Of a stretch of DNA of 64,000 bases, positions 52,532-60,287 are shown one piece after another. This DNA comes from UBA7239 sp964509075 (lineage in GTDB: Bacteria; Pseudomonadota; Gammaproteobacteria; Pseudomonadales; UBA7239). Position numbers and translations under genes: made by a program. Position 1 is the stretch's first letter. The number at the start of each line of letters is the position of its first letter. The stretch is taken from assembly GCA_964509075.1 (NCBI GenBank), contig CAZDWC010000002.1, positions 124,001 through 188,000 of the forward strand, read 5' to 3'. The notes beneath the pieces were generated by a model, which ran no database searches, was not told the origin of the DNA, and worked only from the letters and a program-made list of their open reading frames with translations.

Positions 52532-54433
52532 TCAGTGCCTGAGTGGCGCGACGCCCACTTGCGGCAGATCGGCCAAACCGATATCCCGTGCATGCTGCTC
52601 AAACGCCTTGTTTTTCCAGAAAAACGCACCGGGCATGGTCGTCGGCACCACCAATACGTAGAACAGCGCACGACCCACCAATGCCGCCAACAAGACCGAC
52701 GCCAGCAGCGCACTCCACGCAGCGAGCGACAATAAATCTTCACCCGCAAACAGCACCAATGACACAGCGACCAGTGCATTTATTGCCAGCAACGCGTTAC
52801 GCGCCAGATAGGTTTTGCCAAAGGTGGTGAGCTGAATGTAGAACGAAACAGCCCCTTCATGTTCCGCGGCGTGCAGGTCATGGTGATGCAGGTACAAACC
52901 GATGCCTTCCATCGCCATACCCGCAGCCATCAGCATGCCCAGCAGTGACAACAACGGCAATACACTCGCGCCTGTCCACAGCAGATAGGGCACCGCCAAC
53001 ACGCCAACCACTGCGCTGCCCAGGTTGAAAACCGTGCCGACAAAAGCGAAGCCGGTGTGTTTATGATTCCAGAACGGCCGCGCCTTGATGCGATAGCAGC
53101 GATACATGTAGTACAACCCGACCAGCGAAGACACCAACGCCAACACTCCCGTCACCACAGAAACCTGCCCGCACAGCGCGAGCCAATCTGCGCTCAGCAC
53201 ACCCACTGTTTGTTGCACCCACGCATGGGCTGGCAATCGCGCCAGAAAATGCAGACCGGTAAACACCATGAACAACACTATGCCAAGACCTTCACGCGCC
53301 ACCGGCGAGTGGCGCAGGTTGTTGAAACCGCGATAGAACCGCATCGGCTTGCCGAGATGAATGGTAGACATCAACAAGCCGAGCGCAATCAAACCTATCG
53401 CCGCTATTTCAATCACGGACGCGATTGGCGAATCCGCCACCTCAAACAATGCTTCGATGCCAAACAACTTGCCAAAGAACATCAGCGCAAACGCACCAAT
53501 TGCCGCTTGCGAGGCCAGCGTAAAAATCACAAGCGGATTCTCACGCGAACTCAAACGCGCCAGATTCCAGGATTTTTGTTTGCCCGTTTTCTGATCCACC
53601 ACCGGCTTGTAATGCCCTGCCACATCGTCTTTCAGGTATTTCACCGGCATGGAATCGGTGCGCGTCACTTCACGCGGCAAGGTTTTCACTTGCTGAAAGC
53701 GGATGTTTGGTTTGGTGATGGACGGATCGGGAAATCCTGGAATGCGCGTTTCGATCTGTTCACGGTTCTCAGGTGTATTTTCCACCACCCCGAAATTAAG
53801 AGCGTTGCCCACGCAAGCGGATACACACGCGGGTTTCAGACCCACTTCAAGCCTGTCTACACACATATTGCATTTCTCGACACGGCCTTTCACCGGATCA
53901 AGCTGTGGCGCATTGTACGGACACACCCAAGTGCAATAACCACAACCGAAACAGATTTCTGGATCTTGAATCACGGCGCCGTATTCGGCGTGTTTGGTAT
54001 AGGCGCGCGTCGGGCAGCCTTTCAAGCACACAGGATCATCACAGTGATTGCATGCCATGGAGATATTCATGCGCGTGTAGTTCGGGTAAGTGCCTCCCTC
54101 CACATAACCCACCGAACGGAAACTCAGATGCGCTGGCATATCATTTTTTTCACTGCACGCCGCTTCGCAGGCATGGCAACCGATGCAGTTGTCTGCCGTG
54201 AAATGAAAGGCATGCTGCTTGGTTCGATTCGGATTGGGACTGATTTCGTCCACGCCATTGATATTCAGGCTGACACCGCGATCCGACGCCAGAATGATCG
54301 GATTGCCATAACGATTGCTGTCCTGTGTGACAGGATCATGGAGCTTCGCATATTCCGGCTCGTTGTCGCGAACCGGGAACAGCGAAGCGGTTGACTTCTT
54401 GCTGACAAACGGCTCGTAGATTTCTACAGTCAT
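52532..54433 (-). CDS. DmsB-DmsC fusion: four-cluster ferredoxin with membrane anchor
   Basis: A 633-residue fusion. Residues about 75-215 form a DmsB-like ferredoxin with sixteen cysteines in four groups (83/86/89/93, 128/131/136/140, 161/164/167/171, 188/191/203/207). Residues about 325-625 are a DmsC/NrfD-type quinol-binding anchor of roughly eight transmembrane helices. An unusual 70-residue N-terminal extension precedes the ferredoxin. No Tat or Sec signal is seen, so the Fe-S part should face the cytoplasm. It lies 199 bases downstream of the nitrate reductase on the same strand, so it probably feeds that enzyme electrons from the quinone pool. ATG 54433 follows AGAGAG. A DMSO or polysulfide reductase role is possible but fits the locus less well. 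Confidence 0.88.
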   Translation of the reverse strand: MTVEIYEPFVSKKSTASLFPVRDNEPEYAKLHDPVTQDSNRYGNPIILASDRGVSLNINGVDEISPNPNRTKQHAFHFTADNCIGCHACEAACSEKNDMPAHLSFRSVGYVEGGTYPNYTRMNISMACNHCDDPVCLKGCPTRAYTKHAEYGAVIQDPEICFGCGYCTWVCPYNAPQLDPVKGRVEKCNMCVDRLEVGLKPACVSACVGNALNFGVVENTPENREQIETRIPGFPDPSITKPNIRFQQVKTLPREVTRTDSMPVKYLKDDVAGHYKPVVDQKTGKQKSWNLARLSSRENPLVIFTLASQAAIGAFALMFFGKLFGIEALFEVADSPIASVIEIAAIGLIALGLLMSTIHLGKPMRFYRGFNNLRHSPVAREGLGIVLFMVFTGLHFLARLPAHAWVQQTVGVLSADWLALCGQVSVVTGVLALVSSLVGLYYMYRCYRIKARPFWNHKHTGFAFVGTVFNLGSAVVGVLAVPYLLWTGASVLPLLSLLGMLMAAGMAMEGIGLYLHHHDLHAAEHEGAVSFYIQLTTFGKTYLARNALLAINALVAVSLVLFAGEDLLSLAAWSALLASVLLAALVGRALFYVLVVPTTMPGAFFWKNKAFEQHARDIGLADLPQVGVAPLRH

Positions 54434-54632
54434 AATCATTCTCTCTGCAACAATTATCCCTTCGATACACGCCGCTGTGCGGCGCACTCAGGGATCTAGC
54501 GCGACACTGGCTGCGCGACACCGCACAGGCCGACTGATGTCGCACTAACTAAAAACAGAGTGATGCCACACCTAGTGAAAACACCACGCTGGCTGAGTGA
54601 TTTCGCGGAGCGAAATTGTATCGAAGCCATTT

Positions 54633-56834
54633 TCAAAACTTCCGCATTTGCACATTCATGCGCGCCGCTTCCTGCTGATCAGTTTTCTCGATGCGCACGG
54701 CACACTGCTTGAATGCCGGTTGGCGCGAATACGGATCGAGCAGGCCCAGCGTCAGGCGATTCACGCAATCGTGGAAGTGAAACGGAATGAATACCATGTT
54801 GTGCGGCACACGGTGCGTGAGCTGTGCCATCACCACGGCATCGCCACGTTTGGATACCAGACGTACATATTCCATCTGCTGTATGCCCAGCTTTTCGGCG
54901 GCATCGGGGTTGATTTCCATATACGGGGTCGGGCTGAACTTGTTGCAGTTCCCCACCTTGCCGGTTTTGGTGCGCGTATGAAAATGCTCCACCACACGGC
55001 CGGAGTTGAGCCAGAACGGAAAGGCATTTTCCGGCACTTCATTGTTCTCGATGTACGGCAGCGCCAGCAATTTTGCCTTGCCATCGGGAAACTGGAATAC
55101 ACCATCCGTGTACAGGCGCTGCGCACCTTTGGCATCACCTTCCCGCATCGGCCACTGCAGGCCGCGCGATTTTTCAATCAAGTCGTAACTCATGCCGGAA
55201 ATGTCCAGCATGCGCTCTTTGCCGTTCAAGCCCGGCCCGATCACCGACAGTTCGCGCAGTTCATTGAAAACACCTTCCGGTGTCGGCGGAAAATGCATTT
55301 TTTCATAATTGGGCCAGCGTTTGGCCATCTGATTGATAATCCACAAATCCGACTGACTGTTGCCATACTGCGGCGCACTGGCGCGCGTCAGGTTCACACG
55401 CCGCTCGGTATTGGTGAAGCAACCCTCTTTCTCTGCCCATGCCGCTGCCGGAAAATAGGCGTGTGCGTATTCCATGCATTCCGTGTCCTGATAATTGTCC
55501 TGCACCACCAGAAATTCCAGTTTTTCCAGTGTACGGCGGATGCGCTGGGTGTCGGGCATGGAGGTCATAGGATTGGTGGCGATAATCCACAGCGCTTTTA
55601 TTTGCCCCGCTTCAATGGCAGGAAAAATATCTGTTTGCGCCAGGCCGCGCGCCGGCGGAAAAAAACTTTCATCGACATTCCAGAATTTGGCGATCTCTTC
55701 ACGATGCTGTTTTTTCTCCAGCATGCGATAGCCCGGCAAACCGGAACACGACGACCACTCGCGTGTGCCCATGGCATTGCACTGACCGGTGATGGACAGC
55801 GACGTACCGCCCGGCTTGCCAATATTGCCGGTGATGAGATTGAGATTGTTGATGGCCGCCACACCGTCGGAACCGTGCGTGCTCTGGTTGATGCCCATGG
55901 TCCAGATACTCATGGCCGCACCAGCTTTGGCATACAGGCGCGCGACCAAGCGAATCTTGTCTTCGTCGATGCCGCAGATTTTCGCCGCCGAGGTGGGGTC
56001 GTAATCCTGCACCAACGCCTTCAGTTCATCAAAACCCACTGTGCAGCGATCAATATACGCCTGATCATGCAGGCCCTCGTTGATAATCACATGCGCGAGG
56101 CTGTTCAGCAGTACCAGATCGGTACCCGGCGTGATCGGCAAGTGAATATCCGCCATCTGCGCGAACATGGTCACGCGCGGATCCACCACAATCACCGGAA
56201 ACTTGCGTTTCTCCAGCGCTTCTTTCAAGCGCCAGTAAATAATCGGGTGCTGTTCCGTCAGGTTGGAACCAAACGCCAGCAGGCATTCGGTATGGCTGAA
56301 ATCTTCGTAGCAGCCGGGCGGGCCGTCCGAACCAAATGAACGTTTGTAACCGGATACAGCCGACGCCATGCACAGCGTGGTGTTGCCATCGTAGTTATTG
56401 GTGCCGATCAAACCGCGCACCAGTTTGCCCAGTGTGTAAAAGCCCTCGGTAAACAGCTGCCCCGTGGAAACGACTGCAACAGCATCGCGACCGTACTTTT
56501 CCTGCACGCGCATGAACTCGGCGGCGGATTTATCCAGCGCCGTATCCCAATCCGTTTTCTGCCACGGCTCGAAAATTCTATTGCGCAAGAGCGGATCAGT
56601 GCCACGCCCGCTGGCCTGAAAAATACCCGCTTCCGTCAAGCCCTTGATGCACAGCTTGCCACGGTTGACGTCGGCATCGCCTACACCACGCGTGGTAACC
56701 GGCACACCGTTTTTATCCAGACCCACTTCAATCGAACAGCCAACCGAGCAGTAGCCGCAGGTGGCGTATTTCCACTGCATCACACCTTTATCATGCAGCT
56801 GTATCGGATTTTTCTTGCCTCGACCAAATAACAT
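54633..56834 (-). CDS. nasA: Assimilatory nitrate reductase, molybdopterin subunit
   Basis: A 733-residue molybdenum bis-MGD oxidoreductase. Cys26, Cys29, Cys33 and Cys62 bind an N-terminal [4Fe-4S] cluster (CGYCSVGC...LCIKG). Cys155 in TTLCMASAV is the expected Mo ligand, and FGSDGPPGCYEDF matches NarB/NasA enzymes. There is no Tat signal, so it is cytoplasmic, and it lacks the C-terminal [2Fe-2S] domain of longer NasA forms. Formate dehydrogenase is the main alternative, but Cys (not Sec) and the surrounding nirBD, nitrate transporter and kinase genes favour nitrate. A sigma-54 promoter lies about 40 bases upstream. Confidence 0.9.
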   Translation of the reverse strand: MLFGRGKKNPIQLHDKGVMQWKYATCGYCSVGCSIEVGLDKNGVPVTTRGVGDADVNRGKLCIKGLTEAGIFQASGRGTDPLLRNRIFEPWQKTDWDTALDKSAAEFMRVQEKYGRDAVAVVSTGQLFTEGFYTLGKLVRGLIGTNNYDGNTTLCMASAVSGYKRSFGSDGPPGCYEDFSHTECLLAFGSNLTEQHPIIYWRLKEALEKRKFPVIVVDPRVTMFAQMADIHLPITPGTDLVLLNSLAHVIINEGLHDQAYIDRCTVGFDELKALVQDYDPTSAAKICGIDEDKIRLVARLYAKAGAAMSIWTMGINQSTHGSDGVAAINNLNLITGNIGKPGGTSLSITGQCNAMGTREWSSCSGLPGYRMLEKKQHREEIAKFWNVDESFFPPARGLAQTDIFPAIEAGQIKALWIIATNPMTSMPDTQRIRRTLEKLEFLVVQDNYQDTECMEYAHAYFPAAAWAEKEGCFTNTERRVNLTRASAPQYGNSQSDLWIINQMAKRWPNYEKMHFPPTPEGVFNELRELSVIGPGLNGKERMLDISGMSYDLIEKSRGLQWPMREGDAKGAQRLYTDGVFQFPDGKAKLLALPYIENNEVPENAFPFWLNSGRVVEHFHTRTKTGKVGNCNKFSPTPYMEINPDAAEKLGIQQMEYVRLVSKRGDAVVMAQLTHRVPHNMVFIPFHFHDCVNRLTLGLLDPYSRQPAFKQCAVRIEKTDQQEAARMNVQMRKF

Positions 56835-56870
56835 GTCGTCTGCTCATACAAAATGCACCGCATTGAACAC

Positions 56871-56886
56871 AGCAACATCCATGCCA
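56871..56886 (-). promoter_or_regulatory. Sigma-54 promoter for nasA
   Basis: On the minus strand: TGGCAT-GGATG-TTGCT, matching TGGCAC-N5-TTGCW with exact -24 GG / -12 GC spacing. The predicted transcript starts near 56860, about 25 bases before the nasA ATG. Confidence 0.75.
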
Positions 56887-56927
56887 CTGGTTTTTTTCCG
56901 GAAAACACATAGAAAAAGCCATTTCGC

Positions 56928-56983
56928 GCACCATACTGCAGCAAAAAATAGCGGCCACCAAAAACACCGCACCATGCTTGCGC
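56928..56983. promoter_or_regulatory. Two NtrC-like sites upstream of nasA
   Basis: GCACCATGCTTGCGC (56969-56983) and GCACCATACTGCAGC (56928-56942) each resemble the dyad GCACC-N4-TGGTGC, one half being well conserved. They lie about 45-110 bases upstream of the nasA sigma-54 promoter, a normal enhancer distance. The rest of this 184-base gap shows nothing else. Confidence 0.5.
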
Positions 56984-57018
56984 GCTCACAGGCTATAGAG
57001 CACCAAAAACGCGCATCG

Positions 57019-58737
57019 CTAGCGACTGACCAACAGCAAATAGAGCAGAAACAGATTCAGCAACAGGGAGCACAGCGCAACCGTGCGCCACACACCCAAC
57101 GGGTTGCGCTGCATCAGCGGGCTTTGGCGACGCACGACCAAACCATGCATTTCACCTCGCTCGAGCGCCAGTAGAAACTCCTCGGCCGTTTCAAAACGGT
57201 CTTTGGCATCACGCGCGCACGCTTTCAGCAACACATCATCCAACCACAGCGGCACATCGTGACGATATCGCGTTACCGGTGTTGGATCACCAAACTGCGG
57301 CTTTTGAAACGGCTCGATTTCTCCATACGGATATTGTTTCGACAGCAAGAAATACAAAGTCACACCTACCGCATAGATATCCGTTTGCAAACTGGCCTGT
57401 TCACCCTTCAACATCTCGGGAGCCATGTAGGAAGGCGTACCCGGAATATGGGTAATTTTCTCTTGATGATTGCCGTGCCACGCCACCCCCAGATCCAGTA
57501 TGCGCAACACATTATCACTGCCCAGATGCAGATTTTCCGGCTTGATGTCGCGATGCAATACATGCAAGCGATGCAAGGCTCCCACCGCGCGCAGTAACTG
57601 CAGCGCCACTTGCACCAACTCGGCAACACTGTATTTGTGGCCGCTCTTCAGTCGCCGCGCGAGGGTGGCACCGGAGTAAAATCGCTGCACCAGATACAGC
57701 GCCGTGCGTTTTTCACCGGGCAGCACCAAAGCTTCGACAAAATGCCTGGATGGCATGCGCGCGGTGAGCCACTCTTCATTAGCCAGCGCGACCCGGCGCG
57801 TTTCATCATCGGCCAGAAGAGGTGTCAGGGTTTTCAACACCCATTCACCGTGATGATCGGAATGATGTGTGCGATACACAAGCGATTCTCGCGATTCGTA
57901 CAACAACTCGTCAATGACGAATCCATCCAGCACACTGCCCACTTTGAGACGCGATGGCGGCAGCAGCTGGCGCGACGCTGCTACACGCTGCGACACACTG
58001 TCCGGCGGTGTTTGCAGGCACTGCACGACCAGCGCCGAAACATTGTCCTCACTGCCAGCTGCCAGAGCCATGTCGCACAGATGCCTGGCGCAAAGCTTGG
58101 GATCACTGCTGGCAGCATCACCCACATACAACAGCAAGGCCCGCAACAATTCGGCCTCGGGCACGCTGGCCCACACTCCATCGCAAGCCAGCAAAAAGAT
58201 ATCACCGGCACACCAGTCGCCTTCGCAATAGTCAACCGAAACCGCGTTGTCGAGACCCAGCGCCCGCGTGAGCACGTGCGACATCTGCGGGTGATCCCAC
58301 ACATGATCTGTCGTCAACAATTCCAGTCGCTTGTCGCGCAAACGGTAAATGCGCGTGTCGCCCACGTGAGCAATACAATAGCGCGAACCGTTCAATACCA
58401 GCAGCGACAAGGTTGTGGCCAATGATGCATCGTCACTGTTGCCGCGTTGCGAACGCAGCCAACGATTCTGTGCCGTGATGACGCGATCCAGCGCAATCGG
58501 CGGCGCCCAGGTATCCGGCGTGGCGTAGTAATCATTGAGCACACCACGCACGGCATATTGTGCCGCTCGGTCGCCACGATCGCAGGCGCTTATACCATCG
58601 GCAATGGCAAACGCCACACCGCGCGCGGCAAATTCTGCAGCGGTTGGTGTGGCAATCCCCAATGCATCTTCATTGCGTGCCTTGCGCCCGGCGCGCGAGT
58701 CACAGCCCGCGCGCAGATACTGATCAAGAAAACTCAT
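57019..58737 (-). CDS. PP2C phosphatase-Ser/Thr kinase fusion, membrane-anchored
   Basis: A 572-residue protein. Residues about 9-245 are a PP2C phosphatase with the metal-binding motifs R21-NED, D48G, D186G and D231N. Residues 270-535 are a Hanks kinase with Lys302, HRDIKPEN at 395-402, DLG 415-417 and GTPSYMAPE, but a degenerate glycine loop (YESRESLVYR). One transmembrane helix closes the C-terminus (LCSLLLNLFLLYLLLV). It starts four bases after the nitrate transporter stop. The same gene partnership, phosphatase/kinase with nitrate transporter and nirBD, is known in Pseudomonas, so a role in controlling nitrate uptake or reduction is likely but unproven. Confidence 0.93.
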   Translation of the reverse strand: MSFLDQYLRAGCDSRAGRKARNEDALGIATPTAAEFAARGVAFAIADGISACDRGDRAAQYAVRGVLNDYYATPDTWAPPIALDRVITAQNRWLRSQRGNSDDASLATTLSLLVLNGSRYCIAHVGDTRIYRLRDKRLELLTTDHVWDHPQMSHVLTRALGLDNAVSVDYCEGDWCAGDIFLLACDGVWASVPEAELLRALLLYVGDAASSDPKLCARHLCDMALAAGSEDNVSALVVQCLQTPPDSVSQRVAASRQLLPPSRLKVGSVLDGFVIDELLYESRESLVYRTHHSDHHGEWVLKTLTPLLADDETRRVALANEEWLTARMPSRHFVEALVLPGEKRTALYLVQRFYSGATLARRLKSGHKYSVAELVQVALQLLRAVGALHRLHVLHRDIKPENLHLGSDNVLRILDLGVAWHGNHQEKITHIPGTPSYMAPEMLKGEQASLQTDIYAVGVTLYFLLSKQYPYGEIEPFQKPQFGDPTPVTRYRHDVPLWLDDVLLKACARDAKDRFETAEEFLLALERGEMHGLVVRRQSPLMQRNPLGVWRTVALCSLLLNLFLLYLLLVSR

Positions 58738-58741
58738 CGCA

Positions 58742-59947
58742 CTAAATGCGCGCAGCGGTCAGTGCACCCCAGGTGGTTCTCCAGCGCATTTTGACTGACA
58801 GCAGGCCGATCCACGAGCACAGTGCCAGCGCCGCAAACAACCACAGGCCGATCTGGTAGGAGCCGCTGAGCGACTTGCTGTAACCCAGCCCCGCCGCCAG
58901 CAGGAAGCCGCCGATGCCACCGGCCATACCGATCAAACCGGTCATCACGCCCATCTCCTTGCTGAAACGCTGTGGTACCAACTGGAATACCGAGCCGTTA
59001 CCCGCGCCCAGCACCAGCATCGCGGAAACAAACAAGGCCAGTGCCACCAATGGCTGTGCCGGGGCCATACCGACACAGAAAATCAGAATCCCCACCAACG
59101 TATAAACCAGAGACAAGGCGCGAATACCTCCGAAGCGATCTGCAATCAAGCCGCCGAGCGGCCGCATCAAGCTGCCGCCAAATACACAGGCGGCCGTGTA
59201 GTAACCTGCCATTTTGGGAGCCAGACCGTACTGATCGTGAAAGTAGCCTGGCAGTGCGCCAGCCAGGCCGACAAAGCCGCCAAACGTTACACAGTAGAAA
59301 CCCATGAACAGCCAGGCATCACGATCCTTGAGCACTTTCAGATACTCCTCGAACTTTTTCTGCGGCGGACATTCCGGTGCATCCTTGGCGCACAGCAAAT
59401 AAACAATGAATGCCACCGACAATGGCAACAATGCCCAGCCCAGTACATTGGTCCAGCCAAAGACTTCCGCCAATCCCGGCGCAAAAAGCGCCGCGAACAC
59501 GGTGCCCGAGTTGCCGGCTCCGGCAATCCCAAGGGCTTTACCCTGATGCTCCGGCGGATACCAGCGCGAGGCGAGCGGCAGCGCCACCGCAAATGCCGCA
59601 CCTGCCACACCGAGGAACAGGCCCAACACCAGTGCCTGCATGTAACTGTGTACGCCCAGCAGCCAAGCCACAGTGAGTGCGCACAACATGATGACCTGGG
59701 CGATGATGCCTGCCATACGCGGCTTCAGATGATCTACCAACACACCGAACACCATGCGCAACAACGCACCGGAAAGAATGGGCGTTGCCACCAGCATACC
59801 GCGCTGCGATGCGGTGAGACCCAGATCGGCAGCGATCTGCACCGACAACGGGCCCAGCACATACCAGACCATGAAACTCAGATCGAAATACAGGAATGAC
59901 GACAGCAGCGTCGGCGTGTGACCGGATTGCCAGAAAGATTTTTGCAT
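58742..59947 (-). CDS. Nitrate/nitrite transporter (MFS, NarK/NasA type)
   Basis: A 401-residue major facilitator protein with twelve predicted helices, starting QKSFWQSGHTPTLLSSFLYFDLSFMVWYVLG. The nitrate-porter signatures are present as GAGNSGTVFAALFAPGLAEVFGW and FGGSLMRPLGGLIADRFGG, including the conserved arginine. ATG 59947 lies seven bases after GGAG, and the longer in-frame start at 59998 crosses the sigma-54 promoter and is rejected. It should import nitrate for the downstream nasA. It is divergent from nirBD. Confidence 0.94.
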   Translation of the reverse strand: MQKSFWQSGHTPTLLSSFLYFDLSFMVWYVLGPLSVQIAADLGLTASQRGMLVATPILSGALLRMVFGVLVDHLKPRMAGIIAQVIMLCALTVAWLLGVHSYMQALVLGLFLGVAGAAFAVALPLASRWYPPEHQGKALGIAGAGNSGTVFAALFAPGLAEVFGWTNVLGWALLPLSVAFIVYLLCAKDAPECPPQKKFEEYLKVLKDRDAWLFMGFYCVTFGGFVGLAGALPGYFHDQYGLAPKMAGYYTAACVFGGSLMRPLGGLIADRFGGIRALSLVYTLVGILIFCVGMAPAQPLVALALFVSAMLVLGAGNGSVFQLVPQRFSKEMGVMTGLIGMAGGIGGFLLAAGLGYSKSLSGSYQIGLWLFAALALCSWIGLLSVKMRWRTTWGALTAARI

Positions 59948-59981
59948 TGTACGACTCCAAAGCAGGTGACGCCTGCGACAG

Positions 59982-59997
59982 AGCAATCCGCATGCCA
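59982..59997 (-). promoter_or_regulatory. Sigma-54 promoter for nitrate transporter-kinase operon
   Basis: On the minus strand: TGGCAT-GCGGA-TTGCT, with exact GG-N10-GC spacing. It has the same -24 and -12 elements as the nasA promoter. The predicted start near 59971 is about 25 bases before the transporter ATG. Confidence 0.72.
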
Positions 59998-60081
59998 TGC
60001 ACTTAAATCAGGCAAACTCAGGCAATACAACGCGGCAACAACACATAAACGCACCATCAAAAAGCACAGGTATCATTCATC

Positions 60082-60096
60082 GCACCACAATGGATC
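60082..60096. promoter_or_regulatory. NtrC-like site in the divergent nitrate promoter region
   Basis: GCACCACAATGGATC matches GCACC-N4-TGGTGC at nine of eleven defined positions. It is about 85 bases from the leftward and 140 bases from the rightward sigma-54 promoter, so one site could serve both. The rest of the 340-base gap (59948-60287) holds only the two promoters and no supported gene. Confidence 0.55.
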
Positions 60097-60234
60097 AGCG
60101 CCAGGTTCATCAACAAACAACTCGCACCGCATTTGCGCACACATTTGTACCGCCTCACGCGCTTCACGCACCTTTTCAAGACAAAACTCCTTTCTCGCAG
60201 GCTTTTACTGTTAATAAAACCGCAAATGAAGGGA

Positions 60235-60250
60235 TGGCACAGTTCTTGTT
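60235..60250 (+). promoter_or_regulatory. Sigma-54 promoter for nirBD
   Basis: TGGCAC-AGTTC-TTGTT: a perfect -24 element and a -12 element with GT in place of GC, at the right spacing. The predicted start near 60262 is about 25 bases before the nirB ATG. Confidence 0.65.
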
Positions 60251-60287
60251 AATCGAGCACACAGAATCCAGCAGTTCGAGGTGTGCA

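Noticed and set aside
54434..54632. Possible sigma-54 promoter (AGGGAT-AATTG-TTGCA, minus strand) before the DmsBC fusion
   Set aside because: The -24 element is poor and the predicted start would lie at the ATG itself, leaving no room for a ribosome-binding site. I see no clear promoter or terminator in this 199-base gap, so read-through from nasA is assumed.
53057..56339. 445- and 580-residue open frames antisense to the DmsBC fusion and nitrate reductase
   Set aside because: Both are complementary-strand shadows of GC-rich genes with conserved cofactor motifs on the minus strand.
59997..60287. In-frame N-terminal extension of nirB to 59997
   Set aside because: It crosses the sigma-54 promoter, has no family match, and ATG 60288 has a good ribosome-binding site.
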